A stretch of 64,000 nucleotides of DNA, from NCBI GenBank assembly GCA_036785705.1, contig JAWUZG010000970.1, forward strand, positions 1,097,001 to 1,161,000, written 5' to 3'. The DNA comes from Acanthornis magna (lineage: Eukaryota > Chordata > Aves > Passeriformes > Acanthizidae). The position numbers and the translations under genes are program-made. This document shows positions 21,901-35,689 of the stretch, piece after piece (position 1 is the stretch's first letter; each line of letters opens with the position of its first letter). The notes under the pieces are model-generated. The model did no database searches. It saw only the letters and a list, made by a program, of their open reading frames with translations, and was not told where the DNA came from.

Positions 21901-24900
21901 ACATGCCAGTCATTGTCAGAGAGGAAAATGAATTACAGAAACCCCTGGTGTAATCCTCTTGGAAATTCACGTTTCCACGCCTACATAATGCAAGGGACTA
22001 ACCTTTCTGCAGGTTACACACAGCACATCAAGGAATAACCTCAGGGAAGAACATATAAGTAGATCTATGTTTTCTATGTTCTAGTATAGTAACACAGTTT
22101 TAAAAGTGTGCCTTATTCATAATTCTCAGAACATTGTTTTTATAACTAGCAGCTGGATGTTGCTGAATGGATCCAGTTTGTCGCTGTATGGTTAATAATT
22201 TATTATTATATGTGAATATTACACAACTATTTTAAGGTTCACCTTGATCATAGAGGTACGAAAAAAATGTCTTATTAGGATGTCTCTGTTACCCAGAATT
22301 GATTTGTACTGTAGCTAATGAACAAAATGCAATTTTGTTTACAGTCTGTGTCCTCTATGTGTAGGTCATTCCTATGAATATCCTGGCTATTAAATGACAT
22401 CAATTCTACCTACCTATTTAAGATGCAGGATAAACTAAAAGGAATTTAGTATAAGAGTAATAGTTTAGGACAGCCAACCAGAGTTTATTCCCCACATTGC
22501 ATTGGCTGCTTCCTCTGCTGTAGAGAAGTAGCTTAGAAAGCAGCAGTTTCTCTGTGCGTTTCATACAATCCACAGACATTCAAGTCTCTTGTTAGAGATC
22601 AGAATATGAATACTTGCAGAAGGGGCAGAACCTTATCCTGTTGCTACATGAAATACAGAGTAACTAGACATGAGTGAAATGCAGTTTTCTTCCCAGCTAC
22701 ATCTCTCTATCGAATAATGCAGGAAGGATTACCATGAGTACGTTGTGACTAGATGGCCCATGCTGTCCACAGAAGAATAACATATGAAATCTCAAGCGTT
22801 TTTCACTTCTAAAAAGCCCCAATTTTTTATGAGCTGTGAATCAGCTCTTGATTGGAAAATTCTTGATTACTCTTAATTTAAACTTTTTTGTAGATCTTCT
22901 TTTCCTGCTTACAAAATAATGGCAAAATTGTTTTGTGATCACCCTAAACTATCTGTGCCCACTGTAGTATTGGAAGAACATAAATGGGATTTCCCATGAA
23001 AGAACCAACCTCATCCATAACAACAAAAACCTCCATGGCCACATATCAATTTCATCTTAGCATGTAAAGGCTTTATGTGCCCAAACTGCCTCCAGTGCAA
23101 ATACACAGGAAAGACACACAGTAAGCCTATCATAAGTAGCTCGGGAAAGCGATCCCAGAGCTCTGGTCTGCTAGGCAGTCATGAACAATCCTGGTGAAGA
23201 TACTAAGAAAGTGCACACTGAAGAAAACTGTACAAAAACTTTCCAGAACAGGAGAAAAATAGAAAAGTACTTTTCTTCATCACTCAGATATTGGCCTGAA
23301 TTTGCATCAGAGAAACCCTATCACAGACAGAGCAGATGACACAGAAGAAACAACATCCAATAGAAAGGATATTACAAACAGACATGAAAACATTGCTAGG
23401 GAAATCAAAGAAACCAGGATAGAAAGCTTTAATTCTGAAAATAAATGGCATTAAATCAGGCCAAGAAACGAGGATAAAACAACATATTAAATTAAGAAGA
23501 AAACCTTTAGTACCATAAACATATAAAGAAGTTCTTTCAAGGTGGAGGGAAAAATGTGTCCCCCTTCTGGCCTTTTAAGTGTCTGCTTGGTGTTTTAACT
23601 AGAGTGCAGCAGTTTCTTTCCACACCACACCTCCCCACACATCATCTTCTAAAAGGTGTCATATTTAAAATAAGTAAACACGAAAGTTCAGTCATGGGGA
23701 AAGCTGTGTGCTAAAATTACTTACTTTGTAAAATTCCTAGAAAAATGGGGTAGAGTTCTAGCCAGAAAATTAGGCACACTGAAAGCTTTTATCTATATAA
23801 AATGCTTCCTTACCTGACTCTGACACAGGCCACACTAGTAGCTAATAATTTTCCATAGCAGTTCCTATCTCTGAGATAAAAGACACAGAAGCCATGTGTT
23901 TTCTACAGACTGGCTGACCAGGCTCAATCAGCCAGCATACATTTGTTTGCCCTTGTTGTCCTCAGATATTTCAAATAACATCTATGATCTCTTACAGAAT
24001 GGGGAAAATGGAATGAGACAGTGGGACAGGGTGCAGAAAGGCATAGAGTCAAGAATCCAGACAGAGAGACATGGGAAACTTAGAAAGAGAAGTAGTGGGA
24101 GAAAAAAGGATGTGGAAGAGAATCCAAGAGGAGGATGTTACTCTCAAAGTCAAAAAAACCTGATTTTACATGGCTAGGCTAAATAGATTTCTTGAGCTCT
24201 TTTAATTTCTTTTTTCTGCTTTTTATTCCCTTCTGAATAAAGTATGGGAGGCCTACTATACTGCAGAGTCTCCCCACATCACTCTGGAAGGAGAATGATG
24301 CCCAAATACATAAATCTGCGAAAGTGAATAGGAGAAAATTAAATCATGCGGAAGTACAGAGAGCAGGAGGAAGAAGGAGAAAACAAATATTATATCACAA
24401 CACGGAGATCAGAGAAAAAGTAATGATAGGAATCCATATGTAAGTTCAGGACTTCCTGGACCAAGTGAGCCACAGAGAGCTTTTGCAGTGAGTCTGAGAT
24501 TTCCAGACCATCTCAGATCTGCAGCACTGTTGCACACTAACTTTGATGCACATGTGTGGTGGGTCAGAGACAGCCAGGAGACTTTAAACTCATGGAACAT
24601 TATCCAAACAAATGATCTGTGCATTCACAATGTTCAAACACAGAATTTGCAGGTGTCCAATGGCTCTCACAGAATAACGGTTCTCAACAAATTATATGGT
24701 GAGAGACCAAATTCTTCTTTCAATTTTCTTGCGAAAAAGACTCTCCTGGAACTCATGTCCCTGGTGTTCTAAGGAAGCCTGCAGAAAACTTAAGAAGGAG
24801 CACAGCTGATACAGGTAATAGAAGGGTGAAGAATGAGTGAAGAAACTTCACCTGCTGGAAATCAGTATCTCCTGGCAGTTAGTGACAGCAATTATTGTGA

Positions 24901-26379
24901 TCAGAAGAGGTGATGGTGGAGTAGAAAGAGCAGCAGTAATGTCTGTATTATCTAAATACCTACAAGTAAGGCATTGACACGCATTTAAAAGATCAGAGAA
25001 AAGAGTGAGCAGAAAGAGGAATTAAAAAGGAGAATGTTGGGCTATCACAGTATTTCCCAGTTGTATCCAATTCCACCTGGCTTATAAGACCTATTCCTTG
25101 TCAAATTCAACGTTATTGATTTTTTGCAAATAAATCACTGCCTGGATCCAATTTTACAAACAACCATGCCAAGTGTAATGCAATTGATGAATTCTCAGAA
25201 GGTGCAAAACCAAAGTAGACAGCTCTACCACAGCCCTGTTCTTTACTTTAAAGGCCAGTAGGGTGAGGATGGATAAGGTCAAACTATGTTGCCATTTCCA
25301 GTAATCTGGAAATACTGGCTTAAAGAGCTCTAATTTGTAGCAGTGTACAGTCGAGGGAAAAAAAGTCAAAGGAGGGAGGAAATGTTCCAGGAGCCAGTTA
25401 TGCCTTTTACTCACCAGTTATCCCATTTCTCATCTGGTACAGTTAACAGTTTGGTCTGGTGAGAAATTAGTGTTTGCACTGCCCCTTTAAAGATGTGGTG
25501 TGAAAGCACTTTATGAGCCATGTGTATTAGTGTTCATATTTTTGTGGGTCTGTTGAGTTTTAATCAATCAGCCTTGTTTCAGAAGACTTTAATTTTGCTC
25601 TCATTAAGTATGTGTGAGTTTTGTGTGTGTGCAGGCGCATATATTTATCCCTGTCAGCATTCAGAAAATTACATGCCCCTAGTTAACATATTGTACAGTA
25701 CCACAAATTCTCAGGAATATCACTTATCACAAAGGATAAGTTCATCTGAAGGAATGGAACGGAAACTTTTCTCATTTTCAAACAAATTGCCTCTGTTAAA
25801 CACACAGATATTTACCATGTTTTTGTATTATGCTTGTAAAGAATAACTGTTCCACGTACCAATTCCCCTGTATTTCCAGAGACAGCCCGTGAAAAAAACA
25901 CTCCCCAGAATTTCAGACATTAAGATGTCTCTGAAACATATTTAGAGCTGCAAAACTCTAACATTTTTCACCTTGTTCTCATACAATGACTTTCCACCAG
26001 TGTATGACAGCAGTCAGTGTGAAAGTTTTAAGTAAGCATGTAATCCCAGCAAAAATATGAAGGGCAATAAAGCAAATGCTAAGATTTCAAGTTTTTATCC
26101 TGATCAAACTGAAATTACCCCTCTATGATATCCTATCCCATTGTAACTTAAATAACTTGTTTCACTAAAAAGCAGAAAACCTCCAGCAAATCTTCTGTCC
26201 TTTTCTTTCTTCTGTACCACTTGTAACCTTTAGTCCTTTCATTCTTACTTTGGGCTACAAGGGTATAAAACCTGTAATTAACAACTTCTTTATTGCCTCT
26301 GCAATAGTAATTGCCATGTATAGCCTTGAGGTACTAAGAATAAAAAATAATTTTCCTCCCCCTGTCCCTTGCATTTAAC
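18976..26379. other. Long unique noncoding stretch
   Basis: No gene or recent transposon recognised over about 7.4 kb. T19 lies at 19914-19932. The interval 20450-21100 is more mixed in composition and includes a CATTAAGCTGTGATTACAAG stretch near 20814. It contains several short open frames on both strands but none with exon borders or a known domain. Frames at 23896-24177 and 24488-24772 plus are also unassigned. Confidence 0.5.
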
Positions 26380-26680
26380 TAGCACTCCACAGTTATTATT
26401 AGGGTCTTGCCAAAACTTCACCTTTCGCAAGAACCTTGTGATAAAAGTGCAATCCCCACACAGCGACCTCTGCGTGCAACAATCAATACTTATGCTGTAA
26501 TATTTCCCCTTCTTGCTGTTTCAGAGCAGCCTTTAAAAAAAAACAGGCTGGGAAGAGATTAGATTATCAATTATCATGAAACTGTCTGCAACTTCAAAGG
26601 GCTGCAGAGCAAGGGAAACCATAGTTTATCAGGACTGTAAGCGTCCTGCAATTATCTCTCATGTCACCCAGATGTAGAGC
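26380..26680. promoter_or_regulatory. Possible conserved noncoding element (enhancer-like texture)
   Basis: The block is unique and repeat-free. Near 26560 are clustered short motifs: AGATTAGATTATCAATTATC (GATA- and homeodomain-like words), CTTCAAAGGG (TCF/LEF-like) and TTTATCAGG. This is a judgement of texture only. Cross-species conservation would decide it. Confidence 0.2.
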
Positions 26681-29600
26681 AGTAGTTGGGGGAATAACTT
26701 GGGTCTGTGGTGAGAGACTGGGTTGGTGGAAAAATATAAAAGCAGCATTTTCTTTGGAACATGAATCATTGGTTTTTGGTCAGATATTGACAATAAGTAG
26801 GATCTTGAATGTGTTAACTACGAGCAGCTCAATCCAATATACTCATGTATCTATGCAGCATGAGCATTTTATCGATAAGCAGGCATGGGACACTTTCTTT
26901 TTCCCTGAAACTCCAATTTTTACGTAGGTCAACAGATTGTTAATAGTGTGTCAAAGAATGATGCATTGATAGTCAGTAAAACTGCAAGATGTTTGTTCTC
27001 AGTCATTCCCACAAGTATTAAGCCTATGGGTTTGCACAGGAAAACAGCTTTGCAAGTCAAGTAAAACACAGAAGTTTGGAAGCAAAACTCCAGCTACTGA
27101 CATCACTTCCTGATGCAATATGGCATTTTTGTTTGGTCTTGTTTTCCAGTGGGATTCATGAGGCTCCAGTTTGACCTGTGATATCTTGAGCCCAGCAACA
27201 ATGGAAAATTAATGTAATGTTTATTAATACATAGAAAAAGCCTCTGGCTATGCAGAGCACCAAATCAAAACAATTAAAGTAGCATGTAGTCACAAGTCTG
27301 GTTAATGTGCAACTTTCTGTGTCAGGATATGATATACTGAATGAAAATAAGTTCATAAAGGAATTTTACTTAGTTACGTTCCAACTAGCTACCCCTTTAT
27401 TCCACATAATACTTAAGCCAAATGTTTACCCTTGACCATTACCACACAAGGACAAGAAAAGTATGATTAACAAAGCTGGACACTTTTATTAAGCATAAAC
27501 AGGACTGGTTCTTTAATATGTGTAACAAAGATAAGGAAGTGCAATACTAGTGCATTTAACTTACACAACATGCAAGGATCTCAATGCACTCCAGAGCAAA
27601 AGAAATAATAACATGCAGTTTGTATATAATGGGCCTTACTTTACCACAGACATATGGTAACAGATCCTGCCTTCAAAAATGTGCACAGGTGAAGAAAATC
27701 AGAAGAGAGACCCAACTAGCTTGGCATGATAGAACAGAGTGAGTAATGTTAGAAGCATTATGCTCTTGCTTCCCTTTTGTTTCTTCCCAGTTGTTTCTCT
27801 GTGATCTAGCATTGGGTTAGTTGTTGTTATTGACATTTCTTCAGGATTACTTATCACACAAGAGACTGGATAATGCCTAAGCTTAAACCAAACATCAGTC
27901 TGTGGTTTCCTCATGCTTTTAGACAAGAAAACCATAATGGTGGAAAGATCTAAACTTTGGCTGAGCCAGGAAGATTAAGACATTATAAACTGTGCGCTGA
28001 GTGGAATATCTGGACCCCTTTGACCTTTTTATTTCTTGTTAAGAGGCAGGCCATGTACCAAAGATAGTGACATTTTACATTAAAAATAAAAGTTCTCAGG
28101 AGCACATTTGACAAAGAATTAGAATTTAGTTCCTCTCACAAGAAACTAGGATGAAAAAGTAAAACCATTCACAATATATGTGTTATTTCCTTCTCCAGGT
28201 GACCGTTAACCAAACAGTGTAGATTCCCTATGGCCCTCTGAGGACCTGCTGGGCATAGAGCACAATATTTCAAATAAATAGTAAATATGGAGACTATGCC
28301 CCACTGCTTCCTACGGTATCTGGTATCTATCCCATTACAGGTCTCTGATGGCTTGTTGGAATACTAAGAGGTCAATAGGTTGAAAAATGGGAGAAAAAGG
28401 GAAATCAAATTAATTTTTTTGTGGACAGTATTGTGGCTCATCTTTCCACAGCTGTCATTTTGCCACCTGCTGGTTTTTAACCTGCTTCTCTTCAAATAAA
28501 GTGTCTGTAGCTGAAACCTAATCCACTGATTCCTCATACAATTATAGGGATAAATCTAAAACTTGTGTATGCTGAGAGCCTACACTCCTGAGTTGATCTA
28601 CATTTAGCCTTGTCTAGAAATATCAGTGGCAAGGGAGGACATTCCAACTTTGACCACTGCATGGTGAGAACCTGGAAAGACTGCAGAATAATATTTGGTG
28701 TGTGCTATTGTGCATAGGATTGGACTTCTTGGGTTGCTTGCTTTTCTTTAAATTTCATGCATTCATGTACAGAGTCGGGTGCTTCTATGAAAAAAAAGCT
28801 TTTCCTCATATTTGGAAATGTCTTTTGTCCCCATCTGGCACTGATACAACCTGAAACTTATGCCCTTTGCTGGTAGCTGAAAACGAAAACACTTTCAAAC
28901 ATACTCTGCATTTAGAGTCGATACGTAGAGAAGCATTTTTCCTTAGAGATAACTTTCACTTATTTACATTCATGTTATTTTTTACACTAAAAAAAAAAAG
29001 CTTAAATACTACAATTTTAAAGATGGGCTTCCTACAAATTTATACGACATTGTATCTAATCTTCAATGATGTCATGGTGCCAGATGAAACAGTTTCCTGG
29101 GAGGAAAAAAAAGTGCAGTTAATCAGTTTAACCCATTTAGGAATTAACTTGAACATCTTATGGTCAGATTTAACCCCGGAGATTGTCAATGTTCTTTTGC
29201 CAGTGTTAACAGCACATACACAACTGTCTCATGTGTATTTCAGATGAGAAAGATGGATGATATCTCTTTGTAAAATATGGTATATCATACCTGTTGTAAA
29301 AATACAGGTTGGCCTTAACTGGGTTAGGCTTCCTTTTTCTACAAGTTTTGCGGAAGGAAGATCCTTTCTAGAAGAAACACACGTGTTCTTGTGATAAAAT
29401 TAAATGTTATTTCATGCATTCAGCATTTAAAACAGTCAAGGAAATGAGTGCTCTCCTCTGTTATTTACAATTGACAATTTTGCATGTGTTTTTCTCTATT
29501 TTTTCCCTCAGAAGGCAGTTAAAGTGGATAGAAAGGACACTGTAAATTCTGGGCAAGCCCTGCTTGTGTTCTGAGATGGACAGAGCCTCCACAGCCACCT

Positions 29601-31792
29601 AATTAGTCTTAAAATGAGTGTCAGTTCTGCACTTCTGGGGCAAATCTTGCACTCAATGCCATGTACCTGTCTCTAAGTGTGAAGCAATCTCAGAGACATA
29701 AACTGGACTCCTCTGGTAGAAGCTGCACTTCTACCTCTAGGGCACATCAGAGTTATTCTGAAAAAAGCTTCCCCAAAATCCACATGGCATGAGTGCCAGG
29801 ACCTCAGCACCAGCTCTATCCCTCCATACACCCACCCTGTGCTCCACGACTTGCCAACACAGAAATTGTCATCTTTTTTCCCCAGCTTGCTAACACACTG
29901 GGAGCAGGAGCAAGGATCAATCTGGGCAGCGTTGCATAGTTTGTGCTGCACGTGCTCATCTGAGCATAGGGACAATTAAATACCTCATCTGACATAAACA
30001 ACATCCCTGTGGAGCAAGGACACCTTGATAGACAAACTCTTATTTATGTAACTGGAGAGTTATATAAATTAGCAGGCTTTGGGGGTAAAAACCGTTTGTT
30101 TGTCAATCCTCTGTCCAGTGTCTGGCTCAGGGAGGCCCTGATCCCTGACCTAACCTTTAGGCACAACCAAAACACAATAAAAATAATTTTCCTGGCCACT
30201 GGGAAAATAGAAGGGAAAGATAGATTCTGTCCTGCAGAGCTTACTTCTCCTGGTAATAAGGGGACTGGTCTTTTATATAAAAACAGAAAGCTTAGATTTG
30301 TGTAGATATCAGGAACAAATTGAGTACCTATATCCACACATTCCTCTTCATTAAACTATTGCATGATCTGAACTCTTGGCAGTGAAATGATCATTTAGCT
30401 AGAAGTTTACTGCAGTCAAAAAGCCAAGACACAAACAAGAAAATTCATTCAATATTCTTAACAAACAGTGCAGCATAAGCTTTAAAATAGAAGTAAATTG
30501 GGGCCAGCTGGTAGAAGCAGGCACCTCTTCATTAAAGAGGAGGTAGATATACCAGTTTACACCTGCTGAAGAACATACTTTTAAAGTATCTGCCTTGGTA
30601 TCTTCCTTGTCTGTCACATGCAACCATCCCAACAGGCTCATGAAAATGCAGGGTTTGGGTACTCAGCACAAACATGAATGTGCTCTTTGCAAGTTGTAAC
30701 ACTATACACAAGTGTCTGATATTCTTGCTGCCCCAGATGTTTGATCATTCACACTAAGAAACCCTTAATTCTTTGCCTTTGGAATAATTTCCTGGCTGAG
30801 ATGGCTCAAGCTGCCTTCTGAACCTCTAAGTCATACAACAGAAAATTCAGCATCAAGCTGGTGCTAGGATTCTCATCTGCTTGTGTAGTCAACGGATGAG
30901 CTGATTATGGGAGTCATCCCACTTGCCATCTGAAGAAAGAAAACAGAGATTGAATTTTTTAAGAACCAAAATAAACAGACAAACAAATGAAAAGACATTG
31001 GAGGCTCCAGGGCAGCACCTGCGGAAGTGACCCTGGCCCATGTCTGACATTTGTTTTAGGAGTGTTGTCCATGGCAGTGTCTCAGACCTCCTCAGGGATG
31101 TAGGGATATGCCTTTGTCCTGGCTTCCACCTATGGACCTAAGCGCAAACAGCCCAACAGTGGGATATGGAAAGGATCTAGCCCAGCTTCTGCTGCTCCGA
31201 GTGAGAGTTCAGCAATCAGCTATTTATGGAAGTAGGGCTCAATGAGAATTGCTGGTGACCTAAGCCAGAAGAACAATTTTTACGTTGCCAGAATGCAATG
31301 CAAATAAGTGTTTTTACTATAAGAGCTGCAAAACTTTTTTTCTTTTTAAGCATTCATTTAGTCAGAAGCAGTTGTATAAACATCACAGCTCTTTGCATAC
31401 ATTAGTATAAAGTTCTATACATTACAAAATGTAGCAACAAACATCATAATTCCTGTGGGATTAAGAACAGTGAGAACAGAGCAATAAGGGAATAATGTTT
31501 ATGAGCAGGAAATGCTAGCTTGTAGCAGACTGATGTATTTACACCTGTTCACTCAAATGTCACATTTACATATATCTATTTTTTAATTATATGTGGGCAC
31601 TGTAGTACTCCAACTTGTTTACGGTGAGTGGATCCAGAGTTCTAACTGCTGGTTTTAAATATAAATGGAAGAATAAATCAAATAAATACAGCATACATGT
31701 GTAACTGGGAAGGTGAGATGATAAAATTCTTAATAACACATAATTTCCAAAAATTCAGAGTTGTTTTTTTTTTAAATGTGTATCAAAATACA
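26681..31792. other. Long unique noncoding stretch
   Basis: No gene or confident mobile element. The frame 28867-29247 plus (126 codons) shows no domain and includes an A-run. Around 30545-30570 the words CAGTTTACACCTGCTGAAG recall the old palindromic amniote repeat, too short to call. Confidence 0.5.
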
Positions 31793-31925
31793 GTGAATCA
31801 TAGAATATTCTGAGTCAGGAGGGACCTACAAGGCTCATCGAAGTCCAATTGTGTTGAATTTCAGACCAAGACCTAGTTACTGAGCCTTGCTTACATAGAC
31901 ATCCCTGGGAAAATGTCCATTGGCA
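31793..31925 (-). mobile_element. CR1 3'-end fragment, minus strand
   Basis: GTGAATCATAGAAT at 31793-31806 is the reversed CR1 tail. Then comes a TTCTGAGTCAGGAGGGACCT block followed by AAGGCTCATCGAAGTCCAA, the well-known reversed 3' UTR of one CR1 group. After about 31860 the match fades but CATCCCTGGGAAAATGTCC near 31898 fits the next block, so I extend it to about 31925. The group differs from the copies at 34913 and 46290. Confidence 0.85.
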
Positions 31926-34190
31926 TCAGTAGGTCCAGGAGATCATATAAAAAACCAAAACTTGGTGTCATGCTGTCCTCTGTCTTCCCCTTCATGAAAA
32001 ATATAATGCTAAGCAGAAATGTTGCATTTCTTGTCAGACCTGACAAGAGGACGCATAAGAGAAAAAGAATCATGGAAACAGAAAGGAGACCCTTTCGCCA
32101 CAAGAAGAAATTACAGGTGGTTGACTTTATCTTCTTATCAAGTGCCCTTATCAAGGGTATTTATATTTATATGTAGGTTTTGCTCATTATATTTCAAGTT
32201 GCATGGGACAGAAGATATTTGTTGGGATATGTGGGAGATGTAATGGAGATGGAATTTTTAATCTAGACTGCCAAAAAGTAAGTTGAATGACAACTTCACT
32301 AGTCCAGACAGCTACTACCCTGATGTGTTAGAAGATAAAAGATACCTGAACCGTCTTCCCCATTCAGCTTCCCACATGCTGCTGCTGCAAGAAAAGCCAG
32401 AATGCATTTGTGACAGTGCATGACATTTGTTGCTAGCATTGTAGGAACTGCATTCAGAGTAGCAATCTATTTTTTAAAAAAAAGCTCTGCTGCTAATCTT
32501 TATTTAAAATAATAATGATTCCTATGGATCTTAAAAGTTGAAGTCCAACTCATTAGTTTAAGGGAAATACTGAAGCCAGTGTAAGGTTTATTTTAATTCC
32601 AGGCCATGTTGGTGTGAACATTATCAATTGATCTAGGATTTAAGTGACCTGTCTGGAATGCTTGACAAACAAATTTTTCTCATGAATTATACATATTACT
32701 GAAAACCATACTTAATGGGAGACTGGGAAGAGGGCAGGTATTTCCATCACCTAGGGGTGAAAGCCTTGTAAATTAACTACAAGACGGTTCATTGAAGCAG
32801 GTAATGGATTAGTCTGTGAAAACAAGAAATCTTTGTGGGAATGACTGTGATTATTCATATAGTCTGTTTGCTAATTATTGCTAGTATGAACATTATTTTA
32901 ACTGCTTTTAAGAACCTTGGAAATGATGTGGCTTGTCAACAGTGTTGTGAAACACTGCAATATAAAAGAGTTATAAGCAGTACGCACTCATTCATAGGAA
33001 AACTTTGCATTTGATCATGGAATCAAAATATGCAGACCATATTTATTCTTACATAATGAATACGTGTCTGTCTTGCAAGAGGAAAGAATAATAGAGGAAA
33101 AGGGATTTTTAAAAAATGGGAGGTATGATATGTCAGCACAGAATAGTGATGCTGGAGCTGCACAGCTATCCAACTAATATGGGGCAGAGCACATCATGGT
33201 CTGACTAGATAGGATGGGAAAAGGCTGATCCTGCAATGCTCATTCCTGCATTCAAATTCCAAGACTAATAATGCCTAAACATACATGTGGTTAGAGAAGT
33301 CAGTGTTGTTTGTAGAGAAGCTATGTCTTCCTGAGAGCTATATAGCCCAATATACACATATATTTTATGAAAGCAATTTTCCATTAAAGTGATTTTTTTT
33401 TCCTTTGCACCTGTTACCATCCAGACTTCAGTGACAACTTTGGCATGTGCATTTTGTGAGGTTCTACTTTTTCCAGTTTTGTCACTGTTCCTTTCAGAAG
33501 TCCCACCTGTGCTCCTTTTCCTATTTCATCTACTACTTTTCAAGTGTTTCAGATTTTAAGTTTTGCGGTATCAGTCATTACATCCTCTACTGCCAGTATC
33601 CCTTGCCTTTAAAACAACACTAGATAACTAACTTCAAAATTACCTATCACTACAGTGTCTTCAACTTTTGGCAGAACTTCAGTCTTGATTGTCTTTATTT
33701 CCTAGAATTAACATTTCAAAGCCACAATGACATATCTAAAGACTTCTTTAGCCTTCTACATAATACTGGCCTTCAGATTTCACTCATTTTCCATTTAAGT
33801 TCCATATCTTTCAGCTGCTCTCCCGCATGTGAATTTAAAACCATGTAGAAAGAGATTCATATGACATGTTCATGTCCTGTGAGCTAGTCCTGAAAATTAT
33901 TTTTTTAAATGTAGTAAAAAAAGGAAATAGTATATTTCGGTCATCATTCTGTTATCTTTAAATCTTCCCAAAGCATATTGTGTGAACCGAGTGCTGCCTG
34001 CACATATTTTTGTTTCCCCATTAAATCTGAAGGAAGTCTGGGTGACTTTCTCAGCAGCAGAGGTCCATGCAGAAGACACCTGAAGTTAAAAAACAGGGAT
34101 CACGCTCAGTTTGGATTTAAGGCCTCCAAGTGAGGAGAAAACCTCAAATCCCTTTAGTGACTAAATACAGTGCAGATAAAAATTTGCATG
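31926..34190. other. Unique noncoding stretch
   Basis: No gene or repeat recognised. The minus-strand frame 31891-32154 overlaps the CR1 end and is not considered coding. Confidence 0.5.
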
Positions 34191-34236
34191 AAATTTCTAA
34201 TCTGAATCTACTTAAATTTCTAATCTAAATCTGCCT
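34191..34236. repeat. Tandem duplication of 23 bp
   Basis: AAATTTCTAATCTGAATCTA followed by CTT is repeated once, head to tail, with three substitutions (34191-34213 and 34214-34236). The words TCTAATCTAAATCTGCC also resemble the reversed CR1 block around TATCTAATCTAAATCTACC. A decayed CR1 scrap here is possible but not shown. Confidence 0.8.
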
Positions 34237-34912
34237 CAATAGTGAAATCTTTCTCTCTATTGGCATTTCTCTCCACACTCAGCTTCATTCTTACTGTGCA
34301 AAGCTGTGGATTGATTCCATCTTTAACTGATGCTGGAATGGTGTTTACTTTTACGCAGACAAGACTTTTATGCATAGTCTCCTGTATGTTCTCAGATTGG
34401 AGGAACATTTTCCCTTCCTGGGCCTCTGTGATCAGTGTGAAGGAGTAACCACAGGATGCACAGAATGGTTTTATTCCTTCATCCTTTCCTTCCTAGGTGT
34501 TTCATAAGCAGGTCATACTCATCTATCTCAAGTGTTTGTGATAGTAAATCAAGAAGCATTTTGATACTAATTTCTTTGGTGAAATTTCAGGTTGAATCAC
34601 TCAGTACCCATGACAAGGTTGTGTTAGAGGCACTGGGGGCTTAGACAGAAGAAGAAATTACTTTCAGGTCAACACCTATGACATACTCCAAGGTCATCTG
34701 GCAGCTTCATTTACCTTACCCTAATAGTGGAAACACTGGTCCTTGTGGAGTAAAATAGCCAGAGACTGGCTTTCACGAAAAGCAGACACCAGAATCAAGT
34801 TGTATGTGATATTTTGACTGACTTTCAGGGACAGATTTTAAGTAACTCTTCTTGCCAGAAGGCTGAATTATTTGAATAAGATGCTTGAATTATGATATAA
34901 GGAATGGATAAC
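34237..34912. other. Unique noncoding stretch
   Basis: I see no gene, RNA gene or clear repeat. Confidence 0.5.
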
Positions 34913-35085
34913 CGTAGAATCACAGAATGTTTTTATTTGAAATGGATTTTAGAGATCACCTGCTTCCAACACCCCTGCCACGGGCAGGGGCACCTCCCAC
35001 TAGACCAAGTTGCTCAAAGTCCCATCCAACTTGGCCTTGAACACTTTGAGGGATGAGGCATGCACAACTTCTCTGGGAAATATGC
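34913..35085 (-). mobile_element. CR1 3'-end fragment, minus strand
   Basis: CGTAGAATCACAGAAT (34913-34928) is the reversed octamer tail. The next blocks are GAGATCACCTGCTTCCAACA, CCCCTGCCACGGGCAGGGGC, CCCACTAGACCAAGTTGCTC, CCATCCAACTTGGCCTTGAA, then CAACTTCTCTGGG. All are in CR1 3' UTR order. The match stops near 35085, giving a 5'-truncated copy of about 170 bp. It belongs to the same broad group as 46290-46436 in opposite orientation. Confidence 0.93.
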
Positions 35086-35689
35086 TTCTCTATTTTTTAG
35101 TTTATATCAAGTATTACCTCTTATTTATTAGCATTCCACTATCTCTCAGCTGTGTTTCTAACAATTGGTCAGATTTTGGAAATCATCATGTCACAATTAT
35201 TGTGTTCAAGAAACACGAATATACTCTTATCAGTGGTCATGCAGACCAGACCACAGAAGATATTTCACATATTGAACTTGCTTCAATGAAAGCAATGGCA
35301 AAATAATTTGTAGAAACTATTTATCTATCTATACGGTTCACTTGATTTCAGGTCTTCTGAAGGTGTTATTGCAAATGATACTGTTCAATCGTAGATATTT
35401 CACTAGCCAAAGCAGGTTGTGTTTTGTATAGACACTACATTTATTTTACCTAGAGTATACACCAGTGATGTTAACCTTGTGGAGGCATTGCAGATGTAAG
35501 AGAAAATAATGTTTCTGGAAATAAGTAAGTAATAGAAACTTTATGACAGACATGGTGAGGTGAAATGCTATTAAATATCCAGACAAGTTTAATTTAAAAT
35601 ATTTTTTGCTACAGATAGTCATTTAGTTATGGATAGTTATATTAATTATTGTAAACTACCTGAATGAATATTAAGTGCCATGTTGATAA
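35086..35689. other. Unique noncoding stretch
   Basis: I see no gene or repeat, apart from short TATC runs near 35321. Confidence 0.5.

Noticed and set aside
28867..29247. 126-codon plus frame
   Set aside because: Crosses an A-run, has no domain and no exon borders.
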